Source of the DNA: Brevundimonas pondensis
GTDB lineage: Bacteria; Pseudomonadota; Alphaproteobacteria; Caulobacterales; Caulobacteraceae
Direction of reading: 5' to 3'
Length of the DNA: 64,000 nt
NCBI RefSeq assembly: GCF_017487345.1
Contig: NZ_CP062006.1
Span: forward strand, 124,001-188,000
The translations under genes and the position numbers were made by a program. This document shows, in pieces, positions 53,641-61,246 of the stretch (its first letter is position 1; the number at the start of each line of letters is the position of its first letter). The notes below the pieces were generated by a model. That model was given only the letters and a program-made list of their open reading frames with translations, was not told where the DNA came from and did no database searches.

Positions 53641-54244
53641 GAGCGGCTCTAAACGGACTTTGGCGGGCGTGGCGACGGCGGTGCTGCTGATCGGCGTGAT
53701 CGGCGGCGCGGCGATGCTATACGCCAATCGCGACGGCGGGGGCAAAGAGTCCGCGCCTTCGTCGCTGGCGGTTTACGCCAAGGGCTCGCTGTCCAAGCTG
53801 CTGACGCCCGCCCCCACGCTCGCGCCCGACTACGTCTTCAAGGACGCCGAGGGCCGCGATGTCCGTTTCAGCGCCTTCAAGGGCAAGGTGGCGGTGGTCA
53901 ACCTGTGGGCCACCTGGTGCGCGCCCTGCAAGATCGAGATGCCGACTCTGGCGGCGCTGGCCGAGCACTACAAGGGCCGCGACGACGTGGCCGTGGTGAC
54001 CATCAGCATGGACGTGGACAAGGCCGTGCCCGAGGCCCGCGCCTTCATCGCCGACCACCCGCCTCTGGCCTATTACGCCGATCCGAAATTCCAGCTGCCG
54101 TTCGAGTTTCCCGGCAAGGGGGCCATGCCCCAGACGATCCTGCTGGATCGTCAGGGCAATGTCCGCGCGGTCCTGACCGGCGAGGCCGATTGGGCGAGCG
54201 ATGAGGCCAAGGCTCTGGTTGAGGCCTTGCTGGCCGAACGGTGA
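53639..54244 (+). CDS. TlpA-family membrane-anchored thioredoxin
   Basis: Periplasmic thiol-disulfide protein. One N-terminal membrane helix ([18 protein letters not shown]) is followed by a TlpA/ResA domain of about 140 residues with active site [10 protein letters not shown] and the cis-proline region [14 protein letters not shown]. Such proteins reduce cysteines in cytochrome c or copper-centre assembly. I use the ATG at 53639 with GGAAGG about ten bases upstream; a GTG at 53618 is possible. It is divergent from argH with overlapping 5' ends. Confidence 0.88.
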   Translation: MSGSKRTLAGVATAVLLIGVIGGAAMLYANRDGGGKESAPSSLAVYAKGSLSKLLTPAPTLAPDYVFKDAEGRDVRFSAFKGKVAVVNLWATWCAPCKIEMPTLAALAEHYKGRDDVAVVTISMDVDKAVPEARAFIADHPPLAYYADPKFQLPFEFPGKGAMPQTILLDRQGNVRAVLTGEADWASDEAKALVEALLAER

Positions 54245-54250
54245 CGACCG

Positions 54251-54805
54251 TCAGACGTCCGCTGCGCCTACGCCGCGCCCGCCGCCCGGCACCGGAGCCA
54301 CGTCCAGCAGCTTCAGTCGGAAGACCAGGACGGCGTTGCCGGGGATCAGCGGCGGTCCGCCCGCCTCGCCATAGCCCAGCTCAGGCGGGACGTAGAGCAG
54401 CCATTCGTCGCCGGGCTTCATCAGTTGCAGGGCTTCGGTCCAGCCGGGTACGACCTGTTCGGGGCTGAAGACAGCGGGGGCGCCGCGCTTGAACGAGCTG
54501 TCGAAGACGGTGCCGTCGGTCAGGCTGCCTTCATAGTCGACGCGCGCCAGATCGTTGCGGTCGGGATGAACCCCGCCCGCCGGGCCGCTGGCGACCACCT
54601 TGTACTGCAGGCCTGACGGCAGGGTCTGGACTCCCTCCGCCGTGGCATTGGTCTTCATGAAGGCGGCGGCGGCCTCGGCGTTCTTCGCCAGATCCGCGCC
54701 TGACACGGCGGGCTGGCGGTTACAGGCGCTCACAGCCAGCAGGGCGGCGGCGGAGACCGCGATCAGTGCGGGCCCAAAGGGGCGTTCAGCCCATGCGAAG
54801 TTCAT
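54251..54805 (-). CDS. FKBP-type peptidyl-prolyl isomerase lipoprotein
   Basis: Periplasmic folding factor. The ATG at 54805 starts a lipoprotein signal (LIAVSAAALLAVSAC, Cys at about residue 28). The FKBP domain follows: LPSGLQYKVVASG, DLARVDYEGSLTDGTVFDSSFKRG, FSPEQVVPGWTEALQLMKPGDEWLLYVPPELGYGEAG and LIPGNAVLVFRLKLLDV, with the usual aromatic pocket residues. It overlaps the 3' end of the threonine deaminase gene by 20 bases on the same strand and so is probably translated after it. Confidence 0.9.
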   Translation of the reverse strand: MNFAWAERPFGPALIAVSAAALLAVSACNRQPAVSGADLAKNAEAAAAFMKTNATAEGVQTLPSGLQYKVVASGPAGGVHPDRNDLARVDYEGSLTDGTVFDSSFKRGAPAVFSPEQVVPGWTEALQLMKPGDEWLLYVPPELGYGEAGGPPLIPGNAVLVFRLKLLDVAPVPGGGRGVGAADV

Positions 54806-55988
54806 AGCCGCGTTCCTTAAGCGCTTCGCCGATTTCCTCGGCATGACGGGCGTCGCGGGTCTCGACCATGATGTCGAACTCCGCTCCCTTGGCCGGCACG
54901 TCCAGCGCCAGCCGGTTATGCACGACATCGATGATGTTGCCGCCCAGGCCGCCGATCACGGCGGCCATGGCCGACAGCATGCCGGGGCGGTCGTCGCCCA
55001 GGATGCGATAGACGATCAGGCGCTTCTCGCGAACCATTTCGCGGTTCAGCACCACCGCCAGCATGCGGGCGTCGATATTGCCGCCGGTCAGCTCGACGCC
55101 GACCTTCATGCCCTTGAAGCGTTCCGGGTTGGCCAGGATGGCGGCCAGACCGCCGGCCCCGGCGCCCTCGGCCACCGTCTTCTCCAAGGTCGCCAGCAGG
55201 GCCACGCCCTTCTCGAAGTCGGCTTCCTCGCAGACGAAGACCTCGTCGATCAGGCCGTCGGCCAGGGCGAAGGGGATTTCGCCCACGGCCTTGATGGCGA
55301 TGCCCTCGGCGATGGTCTGGCCGCTGCACCTGGCCGGCTCGCCGCGACGACGGGCGGTGAAGGAGGGATAACGGGCCGCCTCGACGCCATAGATCTTGAT
55401 GTCGGGCTTCATCGCCTTGGCGGCGATGGCGCTGCCGGCGATCAGCCCGCCGCCGCCAATGGGGATGATCAGGGCGTCCAGATCGGGCGCGTCCTCGACG
55501 AATTCTAGGCCGCAGACGCCTTGGCCTGCGACAATCCCCTCGTCGTCGAAGGCCGAGACGAAGACATAGCCGTGCTCGGCCTGAAGGCGCTTGGCCTCCT
55601 CGGTCGAGCCGGAGAAATCGAGGCCGTGGATGACGACATTGGCGCCGTGGGCGCGCGTGCCGTCCACTTTCACGAAGGGGGTGCCCTCGGGCATGACGAT
55701 GGTCACGGGCACGCCCAGACGGCCGCCGTGATAGGCCAGGGCCTGGGCGTGGTTGCCCGCCGAGGCGGCGACGACGCCGCGCTTCATTTCATCCGGCGTC
55801 AGCTGCAGCAGCCGGTTCAGGGCGCCGCGCTCCTTGAAGCTGCCGGTGAAGTGCAGGTTGTCGAACTTGATCCAGATTTCCGCGCCGGTCAGTTGCGACA
55901 GGCGGCGGGAATAGCGGACAGGCGTGCGGTCGACCTGGCCGGCGATGCGTGACTGCGCCGCGCGGATGTCGTCGATGGTGACGGTCAT
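54786..55988 (-). CDS. ilvA: Threonine ammonia-lyase
   Basis: PLP enzyme that deaminates threonine to 2-oxobutanoate, the entry to isoleucine synthesis. Lys52 in TGSFKERGA is the PLP lysine; ASAGNHAQALAYH and IPIGGGGLIAGSAIAAK, the phosphate loop, follow. The C-terminal 80 residues form a single ACT-like domain (YRILGDDRPGMLSAMAAVIGGLGGNIIDVVHNR). At 400 residues it is the short form also called TdcB-like; whether it is biosynthetic or degradative cannot be read. The ATG at 55988 fits the family start. Confidence 0.92.
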   Translation of the reverse strand: MTVTIDDIRAAQSRIAGQVDRTPVRYSRRLSQLTGAEIWIKFDNLHFTGSFKERGALNRLLQLTPDEMKRGVVAASAGNHAQALAYHGGRLGVPVTIVMPEGTPFVKVDGTRAHGANVVIHGLDFSGSTEEAKRLQAEHGYVFVSAFDDEGIVAGQGVCGLEFVEDAPDLDALIIPIGGGGLIAGSAIAAKAMKPDIKIYGVEAARYPSFTARRRGEPARCSGQTIAEGIAIKAVGEIPFALADGLIDEVFVCEEADFEKGVALLATLEKTVAEGAGAGGLAAILANPERFKGMKVGVELTGGNIDARMLAVVLNREMVREKRLIVYRILGDDRPGMLSAMAAVIGGLGGNIIDVVHNRLALDVPAKGAEFDIMVETRDARHAEEIGEALKERGYELRMG

Positions 55989-56136
55989 GAAGCCCCTGAA
56001 CTCGTTTCTCGGCCGGTCTCTGCGCCCGGTCTCCGGCGCTCTTGTGGCGCAGGCCGCGACGCCGGGCAACCTTGACTCGCCGCGTCATAGGGGGTCATGC
56101 CGGTGACGCTTGAAACGCGTTCCGGGAGCAGCCTCC

Positions 56137-56658
56137 ATGTCGATCCGTCGCCCTTCCTTCGCCCTCGCCGCCATTGTTGCGGCCGGATTGGCCCTTGGCG
56201 CCTGCGCCACCACTCCGATGGGGGGCGTGACCGGCGGCGACTCGACCGAGTTCAGCGCAGACGCCTTCGCCTGGTCGACCCGCGCGGGCCAGGCCTCGAT
56301 CGAGGGGCGTGTCGCCTTCGTCCAGGACGGAAAGAGCTTTCATTGCGTCGGCAATGTCGGCCTGATCCCCGATACCGGCTACACCCGCGCCCGGATGCAG
56401 CGTCTCTATGGCTCGACCGAGCGCGCGGCTGTGCCCGCTGCCGTGGTGCGCGCCCGCTCGGCCGGTGAACAGGGCGCCGACTACCGTTCCTTTGAACGCG
56501 CCCAGGCCTGCGCCAATGACGCCTTCCGTTTCACCGGCCTGCCCGACGGCAGCTGGTTCCTGATCTCGCCGGTCAAGGCCGGGGACGACATCATGGTGGT
56601 GATGAAGCGCGTCCAGACGCGCGGCGGGCGGATGATCAGCGTCACCCTCGGAAGTTGA
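56137..56658 (+). CDS. Lipoprotein of unknown function
   Basis: A 173-residue lipoprotein (lipobox LGAC) with GGGAG nine bases before its ATG. The mature domain has a DAFAWSTRAGQASIEGRVAFVQDGKSFHCVGN segment, with a strand-rich layout and two cysteines that could pair (FHCVGN and AQACAND). It is reminiscent of small periplasmic carboxypeptidase-regulatory-like or immunoglobulin folds, but I assign no family. It is divergent from ilvA. Confidence 0.8.
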   Translation: MSIRRPSFALAAIVAAGLALGACATTPMGGVTGGDSTEFSADAFAWSTRAGQASIEGRVAFVQDGKSFHCVGNVGLIPDTGYTRARMQRLYGSTERAAVPAAVVRARSAGEQGADYRSFERAQACANDAFRFTGLPDGSWFLISPVKAGDDIMVVMKRVQTRGGRMISVTLGS

Positions 56659-56749
56659 ACCGACCAGGGGATCGGCGTTCGCCATCCTTTGGCCTTATCG
56701 GAACGCACTTTTGAACTGATCCATTCCTGGACAGTCGGGGAGCGCGTTC

Positions 56750-57025
56750 TTGTCCCAGCATAATATCATCGGCTCCGAAGCCTTCAGCCAACGCCCGTTC
56801 GTGATCATTCGCGGGGTCAAGACCGGCGGCATCCGTCGCCGCAGGACCGGCTCGGCCCTAGCCTATGTCGTCGTCGCCGTTCTTGCCCTTTCCGCAGGCG
56901 CGGCCGCCGCAGCCTTTGCGCTGGGGCCGATCCTGGTCGGCCAGACAGCTCCGGCCGAGAAGGTTGGCGCGCCCGCTGCTGGTGTTCAGACAACGGGCCC
57001 GGCGCCGGTTACGCCCGCCACCTAG
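56750..57025 (+). CDS. Small single-pass membrane protein, unknown
   Basis: A 91-residue protein from a TTG with GGGGAG seven bases before. A basic N-terminal part (GGIRRRRTG) precedes one membrane helix (ALAYVVVAVLALSAGAAAAAFALG) and an Ala/Pro-rich tail of about 30 residues outside. Function unknown. It is the last chromosomal gene before the integrated element. Confidence 0.65.
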   Translation: MSQHNIIGSEAFSQRPFVIIRGVKTGGIRRRRTGSALAYVVVAVLALSAGAAAAAFALGPILVGQTAPAEKVGAPAAGVQTTGPAPVTPAT

Positions 57026-57489
57026 GTCTGGCGACGTCGTTCGCATGACTGCGACGCGTTAATGCAATCTCCTTGCTCGTCATTGTCGGGTCGGGCGAGA
57101 AACGCGCATGACTGTCTCGATGATGAAATGTAAATGACCTGTGCCAGGGTCTGCCAATATACAAGTCTTGGTCAGAATTTCTGAAGCGCCCGCGTCTGTC
57201 CGGATAAGGGCGTGAGACTGTATCATTTGATTATTTCATCGATACTCGAAGCCTCAGGCCGCTTCGCATGTCGATCGAACAGGACCCTGAGACGTCGGTC
57301 GCCACCACCGCCCTAGCGGGATCGACGCTTCATCGGGCGGGCCGGGACGGGCGCGCAGGCGCCTTGTTCAACAGGCGCTTCGGCGCGACGACCTCACTGC
57401 GGAATTGCACGCCCCCCAGCGTTCCGCCCGACCGGAGTCGCCGCCGAAGCGCAGGCCTGCCGTCATGGCTGTGCTCTGTGAGAAAAGGC
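57026..57489. other. Gene-free chromosomal stretch before the element
   Basis: About 460 bases with no supportable gene, lower in G+C toward 57,100-57,250 (stretches such as TATCATTTGATTATTTC). A rightward frame from 57268 runs into the tRNA fragment and is an artefact, not a gene. No promoter or terminator is convincing. Confidence 0.5.
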
Positions 57490-57536
57490 TGGAGCGGCCG
57501 GCGGGAATCGAACCCGCGACATTCAGCTTGGGAAGC
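57490..57536 (-). other. Attachment-site scar: 3' half of a tRNA-Gly(CCC) gene
   Basis: On the minus strand this reads the anticodon loop TTCCCAA (anticodon CCC), the 3' anticodon strand, the variable loop, a complete T arm (GCGGG-TTCGATT-CCCGC), the 3' acceptor strand CGGCCGC, T and encoded CCA ending at 57490. Upstream of the anticodon loop the match stops after two bases: no D arm and no 5' acceptor strand (GCGGCCG expected) exist. This is the half-tRNA left when an element integrates at the tRNA 3' end, so it marks the left end (att) of the element. Confidence 0.8.
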
Positions 57537-57570
57537 GGCGTATTCGCTTAACCGATCAAGGCGCTGCTGG

Positions 57571-57590
57571 AAAAACGCCCCTTTGAGGCG
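57571..57590 (-). terminator. Weak leftward terminator at the element edge
   Basis: On the minus strand CGCCTC-AAA-GGGGCG (one wobble) is followed by five T. It lies between the half-tRNA and the first element gene and may stop leftward transcription of the late genes. Confidence 0.4.
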
Positions 57591-57737
57591 CTTAGCGATT
57601 TCAAACGGTTAACTGGTGCCAGAAAAATCTGAAGCCGTGCCGCCTCGCTCTCCAACTTGTCGGCTGGCGCGCCGCCGTAGTGGTCGATCGTCTATGATGC
57701 AGGCCGGGCTGGAGCGGCGGCGGGGCGTCCAGCTGCA

Positions 57738-58088
57738 ATGACCCCCAAGACTGTCGGCGGCCTGATCGAGGGCGGCGTCCGCGTCACCCGATCATGTCAG
57801 TGGTGCAGGGACTTCGGGGAGGTGGACCTTCAGCGCATCGCGCGTGAGAGGGGGGTGGGCTACCCCATGCTCGACCACCTGCCGCTCTGCACAAACGGCG
57901 ACTGTAAGGGGATGATCCGCTTTCAGGCTCACCGGGGCATGCGGGCCGAATGGCTGATGACCCCGGAAGGCCAGGCGAAGTTTCAGACCCACAGCGACTG
58001 GCTGTTCCAGACCAAGACCATCGAAACGCGGAGAAGTGCCCTGAAACAGCGCAGGGCAGCGGCGACTCAGATAGACGGTCGAACATGA
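57738..58088 (+). CDS. Element-encoded zinc-ribbon-like protein
   Basis: A 116-residue protein near the element edge. Two cysteine pairs (CQWC and, 29 residues later, CTNGDC) suggest a zinc ribbon. A basic, helical C-terminus follows (RRSALKQRRAAATQ). No family name is recognised. Such small zinc proteins are common in phage genomes. Its last bases overlap the next start (ATGA), so the two are translationally coupled. Confidence 0.65.
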   Translation: MTPKTVGGLIEGGVRVTRSCQWCRDFGEVDLQRIARERGVGYPMLDHLPLCTNGDCKGMIRFQAHRGMRAEWLMTPEGQAKFQTHSDWLFQTKTIETRRSALKQRRAAATQIDGRT

Positions 58089-58357
58089 CCCCCGACGAAC
58101 TGACCGCCGCCATTGACGCTATGGCCGCCGCTGCAGGCGACAATCCCGACCTACTGCCCGGGCTGATCGAGGCCAACAGCACCGACTGGTGCGAGACGCT
58201 CTATCAGATTGAACGAACCGCCAAGACGCTCGACAAGGGCATCCGGCATCGCGGCGTGAAGGTCGTGGTTTCATCCCTGTTCGAAACGAAGGTGCTGACC
58301 CGCGCCGAGGCGGGCGACCGAGGCTCGCCGTATCGCGATCTGACATCCAAGATCTAA
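58085..58357 (+). CDS. Small unknown element protein
   Basis: A 90-residue acidic, helical protein beginning MTPDELTAAIDAMAAAAG, coupled to the zinc-ribbon gene by an ATGA overlap. The middle contains WCETLYQIERTAKTLDKGIRHRG. No function recognised. The frame is open further upstream, but that part lies inside the preceding gene. Confidence 0.6.
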   Translation: MTPDELTAAIDAMAAAAGDNPDLLPGLIEANSTDWCETLYQIERTAKTLDKGIRHRGVKVVVSSLFETKVLTRAEAGDRGSPYRDLTSKI

Positions 58358-58365
58358 AATCGAGA

Positions 58366-58396
58366 CGCCCCCGCCGGCTTAGGGACGACGGGGGCG
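58366..58396. other. G/C-rich hairpin after the small unknown gene
   Basis: CGCCCCCG at 58366-58373 pairs with CGGGGGCG at 58389-58396, with a 15-base loop. It lies nine bases after the stop at 58357. No T-run follows, so termination is uncertain. Confidence 0.4.
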
Positions 58397-58491
58397 CTTA
58401 GTCCCCTCCCAGGGACTACACAGACAGCAAAGCGGCCAGCCCTGCCTGTCTGCAAGCGTTCAACAACGCGGCACCGGTTTGGTTCCAAATG

Positions 58492-58524
58492 CAAGAAAGC
58501 CCGCCCCGGCGAACCGGAGCGGGC
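58492..58524 (-). terminator. Leftward terminator of the lysis module
   Basis: GCCCGC-x-CCGG (58499-58509) pairs with CCGG-x-GCGGGC (58514-58524) around a CGAA loop, and on the minus strand TTTCTT follows. It lies 57 bases beyond the o-spanin stop and probably ends the late transcript. Confidence 0.6.
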
Positions 58525-58581
58525 CTGAATAGCGGAGCCTGAGGGCTCGACGCTGGAAGGGGGTCGTTCAGACCGATACCC

Positions 58582-58911
58582 CTAGCCCGGCCAGAGTTTA
58601 GCCCACCACGGCCGCTCTATTCGCCTGACCGCCGCCGCATCCCGCGCCTCGCAGGACGTCACGATCTCCACCACGTCCGCCGTGCGTCCGTTGGCGCGGG
58701 CGAGTTGACCGGTCTGCTCGATCCCAAACACCTGCCAGTCGGCCTCGACGGCGTCGGCCGGCGGCAGGGCGGCGGACGGAACAGGCTCAGTCCACCCGCT
58801 TGGGATCAGCGAGGAGCAGCCGACAGTCGGTCCCAGCACCTGGGTTGATCCGGCACACGCCGCGGCGAGCGGCGAGAGTAGCAGCAGAGCGATCAGGGGC
58901 CTGACGGACAT
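58582..58911 (-). CDS. Outer-membrane lipoprotein spanin (Rz1-like)
   Basis: A 109-residue lipoprotein: signal LIALLLLSPLAAAC with the lipobox Cys at about residue 19. The start lies inside the 3' end of the upstream i-spanin gene, in another frame, and the gene runs on 205 bases past it. Overlapping inner- and outer-membrane partners next to an endolysin are the hallmark of two-component spanins, which fuse the membranes at the last step of lysis. The name rests on architecture and context more than on sequence. Confidence 0.65.
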   Translation of the reverse strand: MSVRPLIALLLLSPLAAACAGSTQVLGPTVGCSSLIPSGWTEPVPSAALPPADAVEADWQVFGIEQTGQLARANGRTADVVEIVTSCEARDAAAVRRIERPWWAKLWPG

Positions 58912-59164
58912 CGGCGGTTCCTTCCTGGACGGCGTTGGTGATCTGGTCGTTTCGGGTGTCGGCGCGGTCGCGTACGGCGCTGGCGTCCTGAGCGGCGCCG
59001 GTGCGCGCTTCAGCGAAGGTCTGGCCCGCTTCGGCCTTGCGGGCTTCGTGGCGGGCGCTGCGCATGGTGAAGACGGCCATGGCGAGGCTCAGAATGACGC
59101 CCAGGACCAACAGGCCGAAGATGACCTTGGCAGACGTGTCGAAGGCCTTGAGGGTCGCGATCAC
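58787..59164 (-). CDS. Inner-membrane spanin (Rz-like)
   Basis: A 125-residue protein from a GTG at 59164 preceded by AAGGGG. One membrane helix (VIFGLLVLGVILSLAMAVF) lies near the N-terminus, and the outer part is a charged coiled coil (RSARHEARKAEAGQTFAEARTGAAQDASAVRDRAD). The C-terminal CRINPGAGTDCRLL has two Cys. It overlaps the lipoprotein gene by 125 bases, as Rz and Rz1 often do. The frame is open further right, but without a better start. Confidence 0.65.
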   Translation of the reverse strand: MIATLKAFDTSAKVIFGLLVLGVILSLAMAVFTMRSARHEARKAEAGQTFAEARTGAAQDASAVRDRADTRNDQITNAVQEGTADVRQAPDRSAATLAARRGVCRINPGAGTDCRLLLADPKRVD

Positions 59165-59232
59165 AGGATCAGCCCCTTGCCCTGGCGGTCTGGAGCTTGT
59201 TACAGAGTTCGCGGTCGGGTAAACTATCGGGC

Positions 59233-59847
59233 ATGACAACATCTCCTGATGAGCGGTTTGGACGGCTGGTCGCAGTTGCGCAGGTGGTTGGCGAGAAGTG
59301 GCGCTATCGCTGCGATTGTGGTTCGGACTTCGTCGCGTTCCGGCGCAACGTTGAGCGCGGTCTGACGAAGAGCTGCGGATGCCTTCGACGTGAGGTTTCC
59401 AAGGCGAAGAACCTTACGCACGGCCACACGTCCGGAGGGCGCACCTCACCGACGTTGAAAGCATGGAGCCATGCGAAGGCGCGCTGCTACAGCACAGCCG
59501 ACAAGTCGTATCCCGACTATGGCGGTCGAGGCATCGGTATGTGCGAGCGCTGGAGGGATGACTTCTCAGCCTTCCTCGCCGATATGGGCGAGTGCCCCAA
59601 AGGAATGACGATCGACAGGATCGACACGAATGGGGACTACGAGCCGGAAAACTGCCGGTGGGCAGACCGCAAGGCCCAGAACCGCAACAAGCGCAATGTC
59701 CACATGGTCGAAGTGGATGGCGGCCTGATCAGCTTGCCCGAGGCCGCCGAAAATGCGGGGCTAGACTATCAAGCGACCTATCACCTGATAGTCCGCAGGC
59801 AGCACACGTTCGCCCAAGCGGCTGCGGTGATCCGCTCTAGAGGATGA
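59233..59847 (+). CDS. HNH-like phage endonuclease with zinc motif
   Basis: A 204-residue protein on the strand opposite to the lysis genes. An N-terminal cysteine cluster (CDCGSDF, then SCGCLRRE) may bind zinc. The C-terminal half carries a segment frequent in phage proteins of the HNH/AP2 homing type: YGGRGIGMCERW, DMGECPKGMTIDRIDTNGDY, ENCRWADRKAQNRNKRN. The last 50 residues could recognise DNA by a helix-turn-helix (ISLPEAAENAGLDYQATYHLI). Its 3' end overlaps the endolysin by 11 bases. Position and strand suggest a selfish gene inserted into the module. Confidence 0.72.
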   Translation: MTTSPDERFGRLVAVAQVVGEKWRYRCDCGSDFVAFRRNVERGLTKSCGCLRREVSKAKNLTHGHTSGGRTSPTLKAWSHAKARCYSTADKSYPDYGGRGIGMCERWRDDFSAFLADMGECPKGMTIDRIDTNGDYEPENCRWADRKAQNRNKRNVHMVEVDGGLISLPEAAENAGLDYQATYHLIVRRQHTFAQAAAVIRSRG

Positions 59848-60439
59848 TCTTCTTCGCAAGTGCCGTCCTTTCGATGCGGTCGGCTGCACCGTTCGGCTGC
59901 TTGTCGCTCTTTGGATTGCCTCGGTTGATTCCGTTGCCGATGGCTGTCCCCTCATCGCGGTCAGCGTAGGCATTGAGGCCTTTCTGATCCCAGTACATAC
60001 AGGCCGTCAGGATGCCGATCGACGGCACTGCCATCAGGTCTGGACGGGTCTCAAAGTCGATTCCACACTTTCGGCCGTAGAAGCGCGCGTTGCTGCGGCC
60101 CGTCAGTTGGATAGGCCCGCGGCCCTTGTATCGCCGCCCGTCGCCCGGTTGGGTGTTGCCGAGATCCGCACGGCCCTCATAGGCGGCGCCGCTGGCGATC
60201 TCCTCCATGTAGCGGAAGCCCCCGCTCTCATGGCTGCACTGGCCCATGAAGTGCGCCAGGCGAAGGCCGGTATCGAGAATGCCGTAGGTCCGGAAGTGGA
60301 CGTTGGCGGCAAGGCCCAGTTCGGCCGCGATGGCAGGCGCGGCGCCCATCTTCGCGAACAGGGCTGTCAGGGTTCCGGCGCCGATGATGCCGTCAACGGG
60401 CACGCGCAGGTTCGCTTGCAGTCGACGTTCGTCGAGCAT
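59837..60439 (-). CDS. GH19-type endolysin
   Basis: Peptidoglycan-degrading lysis enzyme of 200 residues. The N-terminus resembles a small peptidoglycan-binding or adaptor helix set (ANLRVPVDGIIGAGTLTALF). The GH19 (chitinase/lysozyme-like) domain follows, with catalytic Glu in AHFMGQCSHESGGFRYMEEI, a second candidate Glu in AAYEGRADLGN, then KGRGPIQLTGRSNARFYGR. No signal peptide, so a holin would be needed for access. GGAG lies six bases before the ATG at 60439. Confidence 0.88.
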   Translation of the reverse strand: MLDERRLQANLRVPVDGIIGAGTLTALFAKMGAAPAIAAELGLAANVHFRTYGILDTGLRLAHFMGQCSHESGGFRYMEEIASGAAYEGRADLGNTQPGDGRRYKGRGPIQLTGRSNARFYGRKCGIDFETRPDLMAVPSIGILTACMYWDQKGLNAYADRDEGTAIGNGINRGNPKSDKQPNGAADRIERTALAKKIIL

Positions 60440-60537
60440 GGTGTTCTCCAGTTCAGATTGTGGGGGAGGTCGGCCGCTGCTGCTGGACAACCGCGTAGCG
60501 CGGCGGAATACTAACGTTCTTTAGATGGAGGCAGGAC

Positions 60538-60645
60538 GTGGCGAGAAGGCCAAGTAGACGCACTGGTCGGACATTGGAGATTGTCCTGACCCTGTTGTGC
60601 TTGGCCCTCTTCGGCGTCTTGGGGTGGATCGCCTTCGGCAGTTAG
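60538..60645 (+). CDS. 35-residue basic membrane protein, holin-like size
   Basis: A short gene from a GTG at 60538 with GGAGG about seven bases before. It encodes a very basic start (MARRPSRRTGR) and a single hydrophobic helix (LEIVLTLLCLALFGVLGWIAF). It is on the strand opposite to its neighbours, between the endolysin start and the holin end, and overlaps the latter by four bases. It could be a lysis regulator or an antiholin; no homologue is recognised. Confidence 0.5.
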   Translation: MARRPSRRTGRTLEIVLTLLCLALFGVLGWIAFGS

Positions 60646-60887
60646 CCGCCGCTCTCGCTCGATTGGTTGCGCCCGAAGTAGAAGCCCAGGATCAGCAGCA
60701 TCCCGTCCTTGAACATGGACGCCACCAGCATGACGGCGTCGGCGTAGCGCTCGGCGACCATGTCCCCCAACCAGGCGATCACCGGCAGGAAAAGCAGGTT
60801 CCCGGCGAGGAAGCCCAGAGCGAGGATCGTCGTGGTGCGCGGCAGGTTGATCACCTGCGGCCACCAGCGGGGCGGTTTGCGGCTCAT
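60642..60887 (-). CDS. Holin-like protein with two membrane helices
   Basis: An 81-residue protein with basic start (MSRKPPRWW), two hydrophobic segments (TILALGFLAGNLLFLPVIAWL and AVMLVASMFKDGMLLILGFYFG) and a polar C-terminus. This, and its place just upstream of the endolysin in the transcript, fit a class II-like holin that releases the endolysin to the periplasm. Its start overlaps the stop of the next upstream gene (ATGA). Confidence 0.68.
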   Translation of the reverse strand: MSRKPPRWWPQVINLPRTTTILALGFLAGNLLFLPVIAWLGDMVAERYADAVMLVASMFKDGMLLILGFYFGRNQSSESGG

Positions 60888-61204
60888 GACGGCGTCCCCC
60901 TGCGGCGTTGACGTGGCGGCGACGGCAGTTCCAGCGCCTTGCTCGCGCGATCCGTCACGATGTTCGAAAGGGACCGTTGCAGACCGCTGACGTCCCGGCT
61001 GATGTGACTGATGTCGCCCTGGGCCGTGTCCATCTGCACGGTCAGCTTGGTCACGGCGTCACGAATGCCCTGCAGCGCGGAGCCGTCGCGTTCCAGCGTC
61101 GTCACCCGCTGCGACAACCGTCCCAGCATGAAGGCGAAGACTGCGACCTGAACGAACAGACCGGCGCACAGGCTCGCAAGAGCGAGCCAGATAGATGGCG
61201 TCAT
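60884..61204 (-). CDS. Membrane-anchored coiled-coil protein of the lysis module
   Basis: A 106-residue protein with an N-terminal helix (IWLALASLCAGLFVQVAVFAFMLG) followed by an about 60-residue coiled coil (RLSQRVTTLERDGSALQGIRDAVTKLTVQMDTAQGDISH) and a basic Pro-rich tail. Such proteins commonly stand between tail and holin genes in tailed phages; the function is not known. Translation is coupled to the holin through ATGA. Confidence 0.68.
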   Translation of the reverse strand: MTPSIWLALASLCAGLFVQVAVFAFMLGRLSQRVTTLERDGSALQGIRDAVTKLTVQMDTAQGDISHISRDVSGLQRSLSNIVTDRASKALELPSPPRQRRRGTPS

Positions 61205-61246
61205 GCGCCCCCTCCGATTTTAGGATGTAGTTGAGAACCTGGCTGG

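Noticed and set aside
57490..57563. Complete tRNA gene at the element edge
   Set aside because: Only two base pairs of the anticodon stem can form, there is no D arm, and no strand pairs with the 3' acceptor.
57268..57612. Open frame of 114 codons across the half-tRNA
   Set aside because: Its GRRESNPRHS stretch is the familiar mistranslation of a tRNA T arm; codon use is poor and the frame ignores the att junction.
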